Positions 16,462 through 25,327 of a stretch of DNA of 34,085 bases are shown one piece after another; within the stretch, counting starts at the first letter, position 1; every line of letters begins with the position of its first letter. This DNA is from W0P28-013 sp051878315 (GTDB taxonomy: Bacteria > Bacteroidota > Bacteroidia > Bacteroidales > Paludibacteraceae): contig JBJEJW010000062.1 in NCBI GenBank assembly GCA_051878315.1, positions 1 to 34,085 of the forward strand, in the 5' to 3' direction. The position numbers were made by a program, and so were the translations under genes. Below the pieces are notes generated by a model that did not search any database, was not told where the DNA came from, and saw only the letters and a list, made by a program, of their open reading frames with translations.

Positions 16462-17493
16462 TTATATTGTGGTCATTTCGCCTCGTAACGAGAGTTGCAT
16501 GTGGTGCTTCACTTGTTGGCTGTCGGTGTGTTGCCCAAGCAGATACATCAATTTGGCAACGGCTGCCTCCAGCGTCATATCGTTACCGCTGACCACTCCG
16601 GCACGTTGCAGATTCACGCTGGTTTCGTAACGTCCCATCTCTACACTGCCTGCGCGACATTGCGTGATATTGACAATGACAATACCTTTCTCGTCGGCTG
16701 CTTTCAGTAAGCGATAAAGCCATTCGCTGCGTGGCGCATTGCCTGCTCCGAAACTTTCGAGTACCACGGCGCGTAAGCCGGCGATAGATAAAATGGCACG
16801 CACGGTTTCTTCGCCTATGCCGGGGAATAATTTCAGTATAGCGATATGCGTATCGAGTTTGGTCTGAATGGAAAACGGTTTCGGGATAGTGTCGCGATGA
16901 ATGGCCGGTAAAGCATATTTGATGTGCACGCCCGTTTTGGCCAATTCGGGATAGTTGAACGACGCGAAAGCGTTAAATTCTTCGGTATTGCGTTTAGTCG
17001 TTCGGTTGCCGCGCATCAGTTTATCTTCAAAAAACAGACATACTTCGGGGACGCGGGCATTACCGCACTCGTCTTTAGCGGCAGCCAATTCGATGGCAGT
17101 TATCAAATTCTCTTTAGCATCGCTGCGCAATACGCCCACAGGCAATTGTGCACCTGTGAAAATGACAGGTTTCGTCAGATTTTCGAGCATAAAGCTGAGT
17201 GCCGATGCCGAATAAGCCATTGTGTCGGTGCCGTGCAACACTACGAACCCATCGAAACGGTCGTAGTTGTCACGAATGGTTTCGGCAATGTGCGCCCATT
17301 CGTCGGGTTGCATATCCGATGAATCTATCAATGGGTTGAATGATACGGATGCAATGTCCACATGCAACATCTGCAGTTCGGGTATAAAACTCAACACTTG
17401 TGCGCTGTCAAGCGGTGCAAGCGCTTGCGTATCGGGGTGTTCGCCCATACTGATGGTACCGCCCGTAAATATCAAAAGAACAGAACTTCGCAT
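16462..17493 (-). CDS. ansA: Type I L-asparaginase
   Basis: Hydrolyses L-asparagine to aspartate and ammonia. The 343-residue length fits the cytoplasmic type I enzyme. Nucleophile Thr13 is in LIFTGGTISM and the second triad motif is HGTDTM (Thr89, Asp90). There is no signal peptide, which argues against the periplasmic type II form. It begins 8 nt after the glmS stop codon, so the two are very likely co-transcribed; both act on amide nitrogen. Confidence 0.93.
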   Translation of the reverse strand: MRSSVLLIFTGGTISMGEHPDTQALAPLDSAQVLSFIPELQMLHVDIASVSFNPLIDSSDMQPDEWAHIAETIRDNYDRFDGFVVLHGTDTMAYSASALSFMLENLTKPVIFTGAQLPVGVLRSDAKENLITAIELAAAKDECGNARVPEVCLFFEDKLMRGNRTTKRNTEEFNAFASFNYPELAKTGVHIKYALPAIHRDTIPKPFSIQTKLDTHIAILKLFPGIGEETVRAILSIAGLRAVVLESFGAGNAPRSEWLYRLLKAADEKGIVIVNITQCRAGSVEMGRYETSVNLQRAGVVSGNDMTLEAAVAKLMYLLGQHTDSQQVKHHMQLSLRGEMTTI

Positions 17494-17501
17494 CGCTTGT
17501 A

Positions 17502-19346
17502 TTATTCTACAGTTACCGATTTAGCCAAATTACGCGGTTGGTCAACATCACAACCTTTGACTACGGCGATGTGATAGGCCAACAACTGCAATGGCACAAC
17601 GGCCAACAGCGGAGCAAGACACTCTTCGGTTTGCGGAATGGTAATCGTATAGTCCGACATATTGCGCACAATTTCGTCGCCTTCGGTAACGACCGAAATG
17701 ACACGTCCTTTGCGCGCTTTGATTTCCTGAATGTTGCTCACCACTTTCTCGTAAGTGCCGCATTGCGGTGCGATGACCACCACCGGCATTTCTTGACTGA
17801 TGAGTGCGATGGGACCATGTTTCATTTCGGCAGCCGGATAGCCTTCGGCATGGATGTACGAAATTTCTTTCAATTTCAGCGCACCCTCCATGGCCACAGG
17901 ATAATTGTAGCCACGCCCGAGATAAATGAAATTTTGCGCGTAAGTGAAAGTCTTTGCAAATTCGGCGATGCGAGTGTTTTGTTTCAAAATGTCGCCGATT
18001 TTATCGGGAATTTTGCCCAATTCGGCCACAATCTGCAGATAGCGTTCTTCGGGCAATGAGCCTTTTTCGCGGCCAATCATCAGCGCTAACATCGTCAGTA
18101 CAGTAACTTGCGCCGTAAATGCTTTGGTCGATGCCACGCCAATTTCGGGGCCTACATGCGTATAACATCCGCTGTGCGCCGCACGCGGAATGGATGCGCC
18201 CACCACATTGCAAATGCCGAAGATAAATGCACCGTGCGATTTTGCCAATTCTACGGCAGCCAGCGTGTCGGCTGTTTCGCCCGATTGCGAGATGGCTATC
18301 ACTACATCGTCTTTGTCGATGACGGGTTTGCGATAACGAAACTCCGACGAATATTCCACTTCGACCGGAATACGGGCAAACTCCTCGATGGCATACATAC
18401 CGATAAGTCCCGCATGCCACGATGTGCCACACGCTGTGATAATGATACGTTTGGCGTTGAGGAATTTCGCCTTATTATCGATGAAACCGGCCAACGTAAC
18501 ATTATTTTGCTCCACATTCACGCGACCGCGCATGCTGGTGGCCAAAGTGATAGGTTGTTCGAAAATTTCTTTCAGCATAAAATGCGGATAGCCGCCTTTT
18601 TCGAGTTGGCTGAGCGTAAGCTCCAACTTTTTGATAACCGGAGTTTTTGCAACATTGCCTATTGTTTTGAGAGTCAACTCCTTACCGCGTTCCAAACACA
18701 CTATTTCTTCTTCGCCTACATAAACCACTTTATCGGTAAATTCAACTATCGGCGTAGCGTCGGAGGCGAGAAAATATTCGCCGTCGCCAATGCCTACCAC
18801 CAACGGACTGCCTTTGCGTGCTGCCACAATGACATTCGGATTGTTTCTGTCCAGAACCGCAATGGCGTATGCTCCGACAACCTGATTTAGAGCCAATTGC
18901 ACGGCAGTTTGCAAATCGACTTTATCCGTACGTTTAATATATTCGATAAGTTGTACCAACACTTCGGTATCTGTTGCACTTTTGAACGTATAGCCATGTT
19001 GTATCAGTCCTTGTTTCAGCACCGCATAATTCTCGATAATGCCATTGTGAATAATGGCCAACTCTTCGCTTTCGGAATAGTGCGGGTGGGCGTTCACTTG
19101 ATTGGGTTCGCCATGCGTAGCCCAGCGCGTATGCGCTATACCAATCGTACCCGATACATCTTTCGACTCGACCGAATGTTCCAAATCAACGACTTTACCT
19201 TTGGCTTTGTAAACATTCAATTGGCCATCGGCATTGATGAGCGCCACGCCGGCGCTGTCGTAACCGCGATATTCCAATCGGTGAAGTCCTTTAATCAGAA
19301 TAGGATAGGCCTCGCGATGCCCTATGTAACCAACAATTCCACACAT
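17502..19346 (-). CDS. glmS: Glutamine-fructose-6-phosphate aminotransferase (isomerizing)
   Basis: Makes glucosamine 6-phosphate from fructose 6-phosphate and glutamine, the entry to peptidoglycan and LPS amino sugars. The 614-residue protein starts MCGIVGYIG, so Cys2 becomes the N-terminal nucleophile of the glutaminase domain (about 2-220). Two SIS domains follow, with ITACGTSWHAG, ISQSGETADT and the C-terminal DQPRNLAKSVTVE. The start at 19346 is fixed by the need for Cys at the N-terminus; an in-frame start 21 codons upstream is rejected. No GlmS ribozyme is visible in the short leader. First gene of the ten-gene minus-strand run. Confidence 0.97.
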   Translation of the reverse strand: MCGIVGYIGHREAYPILIKGLHRLEYRGYDSAGVALINADGQLNVYKAKGKVVDLEHSVESKDVSGTIGIAHTRWATHGEPNQVNAHPHYSESEELAIIHNGIIENYAVLKQGLIQHGYTFKSATDTEVLVQLIEYIKRTDKVDLQTAVQLALNQVVGAYAIAVLDRNNPNVIVAARKGSPLVVGIGDGEYFLASDATPIVEFTDKVVYVGEEEIVCLERGKELTLKTIGNVAKTPVIKKLELTLSQLEKGGYPHFMLKEIFEQPITLATSMRGRVNVEQNNVTLAGFIDNKAKFLNAKRIIITACGTSWHAGLIGMYAIEEFARIPVEVEYSSEFRYRKPVIDKDDVVIAISQSGETADTLAAVELAKSHGAFIFGICNVVGASIPRAAHSGCYTHVGPEIGVASTKAFTAQVTVLTMLALMIGREKGSLPEERYLQIVAELGKIPDKIGDILKQNTRIAEFAKTFTYAQNFIYLGRGYNYPVAMEGALKLKEISYIHAEGYPAAEMKHGPIALISQEMPVVVIAPQCGTYEKVVSNIQEIKARKGRVISVVTEGDEIVRNMSDYTITIPQTEECLAPLLAVVPLQLLAYHIAVVKGCDVDQPRNLAKSVTVE

Positions 19347-19373
19347 AATCGTATGATTTATAAAATTAGCACG

Positions 19374-19405
19374 CAAAGTTCGGCATTTTTCATCAAAAAA
19401 GCAAG
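19374..19405 (-). promoter_or_regulatory. Candidate promoter of the glmS run
   Basis: On the minus strand GAACTTTG (19381 to 19374) differs from TAnnTTTG only at the first base, and CTTG (19405 to 19402) lies 20 bp upstream as a weak -33. Transcription would start about 20 nt before the glmS ATG. Confidence 0.4.
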
Positions 19406-19497
19406 ACACAAGGTCGATTTTCTTTTAATATGGTATAATTTTTCACAGACTACGCCGGTGTGTGTCCGTAATCAGAACCATATTGCACATTTTTTTG

Positions 19498-19505
19498 TAC
19501 CTTTG
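19498..19505 (+). promoter_or_regulatory. -7 element of the ribD run
   Basis: TACCTTTG matches TAnnTTTG and is followed by CA. No clear -33 TTTG at 19-21 bp. Start of transcription near 19511, about 20 nt before the ribD ATG at 19532. Confidence 0.6.
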
Positions 19506-19531
19506 CAGGTCGAACACAAACACTCTGGTTT

Positions 19532-20578
19532 ATGCACACCGACGAAATTTATATGCGCCGCTGTCTGCAACTTGCGCACCAAGCCGCAGGCAAAACTGCT
19601 CCCAATCCGATGGTGGGTGCAGTTGTTGTATGCAACGACCGTATCATTGGCGAAGGCTACCACCACCGCTGCGGCGAACCGCACGCCGAAGTCAATGCCA
19701 TTGCATCGGTACACAATCCTGATTTGTTAAGCCAATCAACGTTGTATGTCAATTTGGAACCGTGTTCGCATTATGGCAAAACACCACCGTGCACAAAACT
19801 GATTATTGAGAAAAAGATTCCGCGAGTAGTCGTCGGTATGGGCGACCCAAACGAGCGTGTGAACGGGCGCGGCATTGCCATGTTGCGCGAAGCAGGAATC
19901 GAAGTGCGCGAACATGTGCTTGAAGATGAATGTCGCTACCTCAATCGCCGTTTCGTAACATATCACACACAACACCGTCCATACGTCATTCTGAAATGGG
20001 CGCAAACCGCCGACGGATTCATCGACATCCTTCGCACCAACCGCCAAACATCGCCTTTGCGCATATCGAATCATATCACCAAAACCCTGAACCACCAAAT
20101 GCGAACGGAAGAATCGGCTATATTGGTCGGCACAAACACGGCATTGCTGGACAATCCGCACCTGACAGCACGCAAATGGGCGGGACGCAATCCTGTGCGT
20201 TTGGTGGTGGACAGAACCTTGCGCATACCAACCGATTACAACCTTTACGACGGCACTGCGCCAACCGTTATTTTTACCGATGAAACGGCTGAAAATCGCG
20301 CCAACATCACTTTTGCGAAATTGGATTTTGAGCGCGACATCGTACCACAAATACTTGACTATCTGTATCACAACAATTTGCAATCGCTTATCGTCGAAGG
20401 CGGACGACAACTACTCCAAACATTCATCGATGCCGGCCTATGGGACGAAGCCCACATAGAAACGGCACCGACAACCATCGGACAAGGCGTACCAGCACCA
20501 AACATAACGATGAACAGGAGAGAAACCGTCTTTTACGAACGAAATAGAATGGACATCGGAACTCGCATCACTCTTTAA
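19532..20578 (+). CDS. ribD: Bifunctional RibD deaminase/reductase
   Basis: Carries out the second and third steps of riboflavin synthesis: deamination of the pyrimidine ring and reduction of the ribosyl side chain. The 348-residue protein has an N-terminal zinc deaminase domain (1-145) with His51-Ala-Glu53 and the Cys pair 78 and 87 in EPCSHYGKTPPC, and a C-terminal reductase domain (about 148-348) with YVILKWAQTADGFI and SLIVEGGRQLLQTFI. Both halves look intact. The radical SAM gene follows after 12 nt. Other rib genes are not in the window. Confidence 0.96.
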   Translation: MHTDEIYMRRCLQLAHQAAGKTAPNPMVGAVVVCNDRIIGEGYHHRCGEPHAEVNAIASVHNPDLLSQSTLYVNLEPCSHYGKTPPCTKLIIEKKIPRVVVGMGDPNERVNGRGIAMLREAGIEVREHVLEDECRYLNRRFVTYHTQHRPYVILKWAQTADGFIDILRTNRQTSPLRISNHITKTLNHQMRTEESAILVGTNTALLDNPHLTARKWAGRNPVRLVVDRTLRIPTDYNLYDGTAPTVIFTDETAENRANITFAKLDFERDIVPQILDYLYHNNLQSLIVEGGRQLLQTFIDAGLWDEAHIETAPTTIGQGVPAPNITMNRRETVFYERNRMDIGTRITL

Positions 20579-20590
20579 TTCTATACCAAT

Positions 20591-21355
20591 ATGTTATTTC
20601 CCGAACCGGTCTTCGGACCCATACATAGTCGCCGCCTCGGCACCTCGTTGGGCATCAATCTATTGCCGGCCAACGCCAAAGTATGTTCATTCGAATGCAT
20701 CTATTGCGAATGCGGCTTTGCCACGACACACGGCGAAGCGCGCATACCCGAACGCCAAGAAATTGCGACCAAACTCGAAGCCAAATTACGCGATTTAACC
20801 GAAAAAAAATTGCCTCTGGATGTCATCACTTTTGCCGGCAACGGTGAACCAACGCTCCATCCGTATTTTGCCGACATCATCAACGACACCATCACCCTCC
20901 GCAACCATTATTTCCCCGACGCAAAAGTCACCGTATTGTCGAACGCGACACGTGCATACAAAACGGATGTACGCGCCGCCCTCCTCAAAATCGACAACAA
21001 CGTACTGAAACTCGACTCGGCCATTCAGGCAACTGCCGAATTGATAAATCAGCCCAATTCGCCGGACTTCGACATAGAAAAAATTATCGATGAAATCGCA
21101 TTTTTTGATAATGCTATTGTGCAAACACTATTTTTTAGCGGCGACTACAACGGTCATCATATCGACAACACTACCGACGTCGAAATAACCGCTTGGCTTG
21201 CTGCTTTGCGCAGAATCAATCCGCGCGAAGTAATGGTTTATTCGCTCGACCGCGCCACACCGGCTCACGACCTGCATAAGGCCTCGCCCGATACCCTTAC
21301 TCGCATAGCCGAACGCGCCAAAAAGGCCGGTTTCAACGTACAATTAACGCTTTAA
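20591..21355 (+). CDS. COG0731-type radical SAM protein
   Basis: A 254-residue radical SAM enzyme with the [4Fe-4S] motif CSFECIYC (Cys32, Cys36, Cys39), followed at once by another Cys at 41. The N-terminus FGPIHSRRLGTSLGINLLP is characteristic of the family grouped with tRNA wyosine-type synthetases (COG0731), although bacteria do not make wyosine and the substrate of these members is unknown to me. The SAM-binding FAGNGEPTLHP segment lies near residue 79. It sits 12 nt after ribD and 6 nt before a glycosyltransferase gene, so it is probably co-transcribed with both. Confidence 0.85.
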   Translation: MLFPEPVFGPIHSRRLGTSLGINLLPANAKVCSFECIYCECGFATTHGEARIPERQEIATKLEAKLRDLTEKKLPLDVITFAGNGEPTLHPYFADIINDTITLRNHYFPDAKVTVLSNATRAYKTDVRAALLKIDNNVLKLDSAIQATAELINQPNSPDFDIEKIIDEIAFFDNAIVQTLFFSGDYNGHHIDNTTDVEITAWLAALRRINPREVMVYSLDRATPAHDLHKASPDTLTRIAERAKKAGFNVQLTL

Positions 21356-21361
21356 GACACT

Positions 21362-22360
21362 ATGTTGCACACCGACATCATAACAGCCGATGTGCGTGGC
21401 AACCGCATACTTGTTTGCCCGTTAAATTGGGGATTAGGACACGCGACACGCTGCGTACCCATTGTGCGTGCGCTGATAAAGAGCGGCAAAACAGTTATCA
21501 TTGCTGCCGACGGCGAGCCGTTAGCCTTTTTACAACAAGAATTTCCGCACATCGAAACCATCTATTTCGGTGGATTAACCGTAAAATATGCAAACGGGAC
21601 ATCGCAAATCGGTGCCATGTTGCGACAGTTGCCAAAATTTGCGTATCAAATTTGGCGCGAACATCGCAAATTAGCCGAAATAATCGACAAAAACAACATT
21701 GACACCATCATCTCCGACAATCGTTTCGGATTGTGGAATAAGCAGATACGCTGCATTTATATCACACACCAACTGATGATAAAAATGCCGATAAAATGGC
21801 GTTTTTTAGAAAGTGTCGTTTGGCGCATGCACAGATGGTTCATTCGGCACTATCATCGTTGCTGGATTCCCGACGAGGCCGAAGATGGCCTATCGGGCGA
21901 TTTGGCGCATAAATATCCGATACCCGAAAACGGCGTTTTCATCGGCATTTTATCGCGGTTCGAAAACACTTTCAACAACGAGAATTTACCTCCGTCGCCC
22001 TACAACACCATCGCATTGATATCGGGGCCTGAACCACAACGCACCCTATTCGAGAAACAAATTGTCGAACTATTGCGTAACAACAACTACGCGTCACTCG
22101 TTGTGCGTGGCATGCCCGCCACGGTTAGCACCAAACAAATCGGACAAATAACGATTGTTAACCACCTCGATAGCAATCATTTAGAACAACTATTGCGTAC
22201 TACACCACATATCATCTGTCGATCGGGTTACACCACATTGATGGATTTGACAACACTGCAACGCACCGCTACATTAGTGCCGACACCCGGACAAACCGAG
22301 CAAGAATATTTAGCGGACTATGTCCGACAATTCGGGTTCAACTTACTTTCGCAAGCGTAA
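21362..22360 (+). CDS. Glycosyltransferase, MurG/UGT-like (GT-B) fold
   Basis: A 332-residue protein with the N-terminal signature ILVCPLNWGLGHATRCVPIV typical of GT-B transferases that share the GxGHxxR pattern, and a C-terminal half with LISGPEPQRTLFEKQI, IICRSGYTTLMDL and LVPTPGQTEQEYLA, which match the nucleotide-sugar binding side. Acceptor and sugar cannot be told from sequence. No signal peptide or clear membrane segment, so it is likely cytoplasmic or membrane-associated. It ends the ribD run. Confidence 0.83.
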   Translation: MLHTDIITADVRGNRILVCPLNWGLGHATRCVPIVRALIKSGKTVIIAADGEPLAFLQQEFPHIETIYFGGLTVKYANGTSQIGAMLRQLPKFAYQIWREHRKLAEIIDKNNIDTIISDNRFGLWNKQIRCIYITHQLMIKMPIKWRFLESVVWRMHRWFIRHYHRCWIPDEAEDGLSGDLAHKYPIPENGVFIGILSRFENTFNNENLPPSPYNTIALISGPEPQRTLFEKQIVELLRNNNYASLVVRGMPATVSTKQIGQITIVNHLDSNHLEQLLRTTPHIICRSGYTTLMDLTTLQRTATLVPTPGQTEQEYLADYVRQFGFNLLSQA

Positions 22361-22499
22361 TGCGATATATTGTCAACCACAAAAAAACAAACTACATTTT
22401 TGGCGGTTTCATCGATAAAAAACGTGAAACAACCTATCAAAAATGCCAAACTTGCAAAAAATATTTTGGCAAAATGGCTGTTTGTTCAAAAAAGTTACC

Positions 22500-22507
22500 T
22501 ATATTTG
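22500..22507 (+). promoter_or_regulatory. -7 element before the GT9-parAB run
   Basis: TATATTTG fits TAnnTTTG. The nearest TTTG (22481-22484) leaves only a 15-bp spacer, shorter than usual. Start of transcription near 22513, giving a leader of about 80 nt before the ATG at 22595. Confidence 0.5.
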
Positions 22508-22594
22508 TAATTTGAATTACAAGTGAAAAAATAGCGATAAAACTGCGAAAAATTTATTGTTTTGTCGTAATATTTCAAAAGTTGCGTTTGTCGA

Positions 22595-23635
22595 ATGAAA
22601 AAAAATGTGCTTATCATCTGTTTTTCGGGTATCAGCAACGTGGCTGCCATCGTTCCGCTGCTTGATGCACTCGACAGGCGTTACACCGATTGCCGATTTA
22701 CGGTGTTGAGTCGCAACTTTTTGCGCCCGCTGTTTGTTCATTTTGCACATGTCGATTTTATCGGCGCCGACATTCGCGGTCAGCACAAAGGTCTCGCCGG
22801 CGCCTATAAACTATTCAAGCAATGCCGGTGCGCACGGTTCGATGCTGTTATCGATTTGCAAGATGCGTGGCGTACACGTGTCATCAGACGGCTGTTTCGG
22901 CTATGCGGTGTTAGCACCATTGTGGTCAACAAACAACGCCGCGAGATGCGTCAACTTGTGAAACATGGTGCGCTGAAATATCGTCCGCTGCCAACCATTT
23001 TCGAACGTTATGCCGAAACATTGGCGCGCGCAGGATTCGCCGTTGATTATCAATTTGTGCAACTACCGCCGGCCGATGCCGAACGTCGGCAACGCATAAC
23101 CGAAGTGTACGGCATTAAAACGGGACATTGGATAGGCATTGCGCCCTTATCGATAGCACGTGGTAAAACTCTGCCGTTTCGGAAGATGAAAAATGTGATA
23201 CGCCATTTCGATGCACAACCCGACACCAAGATTTTTTTGTTCGGTGCAGGCGAAATGGAAAACGAATTATTAAGCGATTGGCAAACCATTTTTACAAACG
23301 TGCATGCCGTACACACATCGTTGCGGCTCGACGAAGAGTTGGCGTTGATGGAACAGTTGGACGTGATGGTAACCATGGATTCGGGCAATATGCACTTGGC
23401 CGCGCTGACAGCCACGCCGGTAGTCAGCATTTGGGGCGCCACGCATCCTTACGCAGGATTTGCCGGTTGGCGTCAAACGGCGGCGAGCCAAGTAGGTGTC
23501 GATTTTTCGTGTCGCCCATGCACAGCACACGAAGACCGTCGCTGCAAATATGGCGATTATCGCTGCTTGGAGTCGATACCATCGGCTAAAATAATTGAAC
23601 GGATAGAACAAACATTACAAAATAAACAACTCTAA
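22595..23635 (+). CDS. Glycosyltransferase family 9 (heptosyltransferase-like)
   Basis: A 346-residue GT9 protein, the fold of WaaC/WaaF/WaaQ heptosyltransferases that build the LPS core on the cytoplasmic side of the inner membrane. Visible signatures are an N-terminal LIICFSGISNVAAIVPLL, the central WIGIAPLSIARGKTLPF and the donor-site region TMDSGNMHLAALTATPVVSIW followed by GATHPYAGFAGW. Whether the donor is heptose or another sugar is not known. The end is close (13 nt) to parA, so the two may share a transcript although their roles differ. Confidence 0.9.
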   Translation: MKKNVLIICFSGISNVAAIVPLLDALDRRYTDCRFTVLSRNFLRPLFVHFAHVDFIGADIRGQHKGLAGAYKLFKQCRCARFDAVIDLQDAWRTRVIRRLFRLCGVSTIVVNKQRREMRQLVKHGALKYRPLPTIFERYAETLARAGFAVDYQFVQLPPADAERRQRITEVYGIKTGHWIGIAPLSIARGKTLPFRKMKNVIRHFDAQPDTKIFLFGAGEMENELLSDWQTIFTNVHAVHTSLRLDEELALMEQLDVMVTMDSGNMHLAALTATPVVSIWGATHPYAGFAGWRQTAASQVGVDFSCRPCTAHEDRRCKYGDYRCLESIPSAKIIERIEQTLQNKQL

Positions 23636-23648
23636 AATTTTAGATATT

Positions 23649-24416
23649 ATGGGAAAAATCATTGCTATTGCAAATCAAAAGGGTGGTGTCGGAAAAACCA
23701 CCACGAGCATCAACCTCGCAGCCTCGCTGGCTCATTATGGCAAAAAAGTATTGCTGGTCGATGCCGACCCGCAAGCGAACGCCTCGACCGGTCTCGGTTT
23801 CGACATCGAGGGTCAGGATAAGACCATTTACCAATGCATACTTGGCACCATAGAAACTGCTGAAGCCATCAACCATACCGAAATCGAAAATTTAGATCTG
23901 CTTATTTCGGACATCAACTTGGTGGGCATCGAAGTGGAACTATACGAAACAAAAGACCGAGAACTATTCATGCGTCATGCATTACAACAAGTGCGCGACA
24001 ACTACGATTACATCATCATCGACTGTTCGCCGTCGCTGGGACTTATCACGGTCAACTCGCTCACCGCAGCCGATTCGGTCATCATACCCGTACAATGCGA
24101 ATACTTTGCACTCGAAGGTATCGGTAAACTGCTAAACACCATCAAAATCCTCAAAAAACGACTGAATCCGACCTTGAAAATCGAAGGATTCGTACTCACC
24201 ATGTTCGATGCTCGTTTGCGCCATGCCAACCAAGTGGCACTCGAGGTAAAAAATCACTTCAACGATTTGGTTTTCAATTCAATCATTCAACGTAATGTCA
24301 AATTGAGCGAAGCCGCCAGTTATGGTCAGCCGGTATTGTTGTACGATGCCAAATCGACCGGTGCCATCAACTACCTCGACTTGGCCAAAGAGTGTATCGA
24401 ACGCGAACATAAATAA
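23649..24416 (+). CDS. parA: Chromosome partitioning ATPase ParA (Soj)
   Basis: A 255-residue deviant Walker ATPase. Walker A is KGGVGKTTTS at 11-20, with the signature lysine at position 11. Other motifs are VDADPQANAST and IIIDCSPSLGL. The protein lacks the N-terminal DNA-binding domain of plasmid type Ia ParA, so it is a chromosomal Soj-type protein that works with ParB to segregate origins. parB follows after 20 nt. Confidence 0.96.
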   Translation: MGKIIAIANQKGGVGKTTTSINLAASLAHYGKKVLLVDADPQANASTGLGFDIEGQDKTIYQCILGTIETAEAINHTEIENLDLLISDINLVGIEVELYETKDRELFMRHALQQVRDNYDYIIIDCSPSLGLITVNSLTAADSVIIPVQCEYFALEGIGKLLNTIKILKKRLNPTLKIEGFVLTMFDARLRHANQVALEVKNHFNDLVFNSIIQRNVKLSEAASYGQPVLLYDAKSTGAINYLDLAKECIEREHK

Positions 24417-24436
24417 CCCAAAACATACACACAGAC

Positions 24437-25324
24437 ATGGCAAAGAAATCACCTTTAGGCCGCGGTTTCGGAGGCGGTCTCGGAGCATTGCTCGAAGATG
24501 TTACAACCGATGCACAACCGCAAGGCGGCTCGTCGATCAACGAAATAGAATTGGACAAGATAGAAGCCAATCCCGGTCAGCCGCGCACCAATTTCGACGA
24601 AGAAGCGTTGGCCGAATTGGCCGAATCGTTACGCACAATCGGCGTTATATCACCCATAACGTTGCGCAAAATAGACGATGACCACTATCAGATCATCGCC
24701 GGCGAGCGACGTTGGCGTGCAGCCAAGTTGGCAGGCCTCGACAAGATTCCGGCTTACATCAAAACCGCCGACGACGAACAACAAGTGCAGTTGATGGCGC
24801 TCATCGAAAATATTCAACGCGAAGACTTAAATGCCATCGAAATAGCATTGAGTTACAACAAGTTGATGACGGAATACAACCTGACACAAGAGGCGTTGAG
24901 CCAACAAGTAGGCAAAAAACGCGCCACTGTGGCCAACTATGTACGCCTGCTTAAACTGCCCGCCGAAATTCAACTCGGACTCAAAGACAATAAAATTGAC
25001 ATGGGACACGCACGCGTGTTGGCCGGAATCGAAAATACAGCAGATCAACTCGCTGTATATGAACGTATTATATCCGAAAAACTATCGGTTCGCGCCACCG
25101 AAGAATTGGTACAAGAATCGCCGGAAATCAAATCGGGAACGAAAAAGAAAAACACGACACCAACTAACACGCATACCGAACTGAACGAGCATCTCAGCCG
25201 ACTGTTAGGCTGCAAAACACAAGTGTCGTCGGTCGAAAACGGCAGCGGCAAACTGACCGTCAAATTCGGTTCGCAAGACGAATTGAACGCCCTTGTGGAA
25301 AAACTCGAAATATTGGCCAAATAA
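24437..25324 (+). CDS. parB: Chromosome partitioning protein ParB (Spo0J)
   Basis: A 295-residue CTP-dependent DNA clamp that loads at parS sites. The N-terminus is a basic, Gly-rich arm (KKSPLGRGFGGGLGALLED) that stimulates ParA. The ParB/Srx domain covers about 34-125 with NPGQPR at 45-50 and GERRWRAAK at 89-97. A helix-turn-helix follows at about 140-175 (LTQEALSQQVGKKRATVANY) and a C-terminal dimer domain near 240-295. No canonical parS site was found in the window. It is followed 3 nt later by the DUF5683 gene. Confidence 0.96.
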   Translation: MAKKSPLGRGFGGGLGALLEDVTTDAQPQGGSSINEIELDKIEANPGQPRTNFDEEALAELAESLRTIGVISPITLRKIDDDHYQIIAGERRWRAAKLAGLDKIPAYIKTADDEQQVQLMALIENIQREDLNAIEIALSYNKLMTEYNLTQEALSQQVGKKRATVANYVRLLKLPAEIQLGLKDNKIDMGHARVLAGIENTADQLAVYERIISEKLSVRATEELVQESPEIKSGTKKKNTTPTNTHTELNEHLSRLLGCKTQVSSVENGSGKLTVKFGSQDELNALVEKLEILAK

Positions 25325-25327
25325 CCG

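Noticed and set aside
19347..19409. N-terminal extension of glmS by 21 residues
   Set aside because: GlmS needs Cys directly after the initiator Met, which ATG 19346 provides; the extension would block the active site and lies mostly upstream of the likely promoter.
22406..22430. GTTTCA/TGAAAC inverted repeat after the ribD run, considered as a terminator or parS site
   Set aside because: Only 6 bp with a long loop and no T run, so not an intrinsic terminator. Only the ACGTGAAACA half matches parS and the other half is absent.
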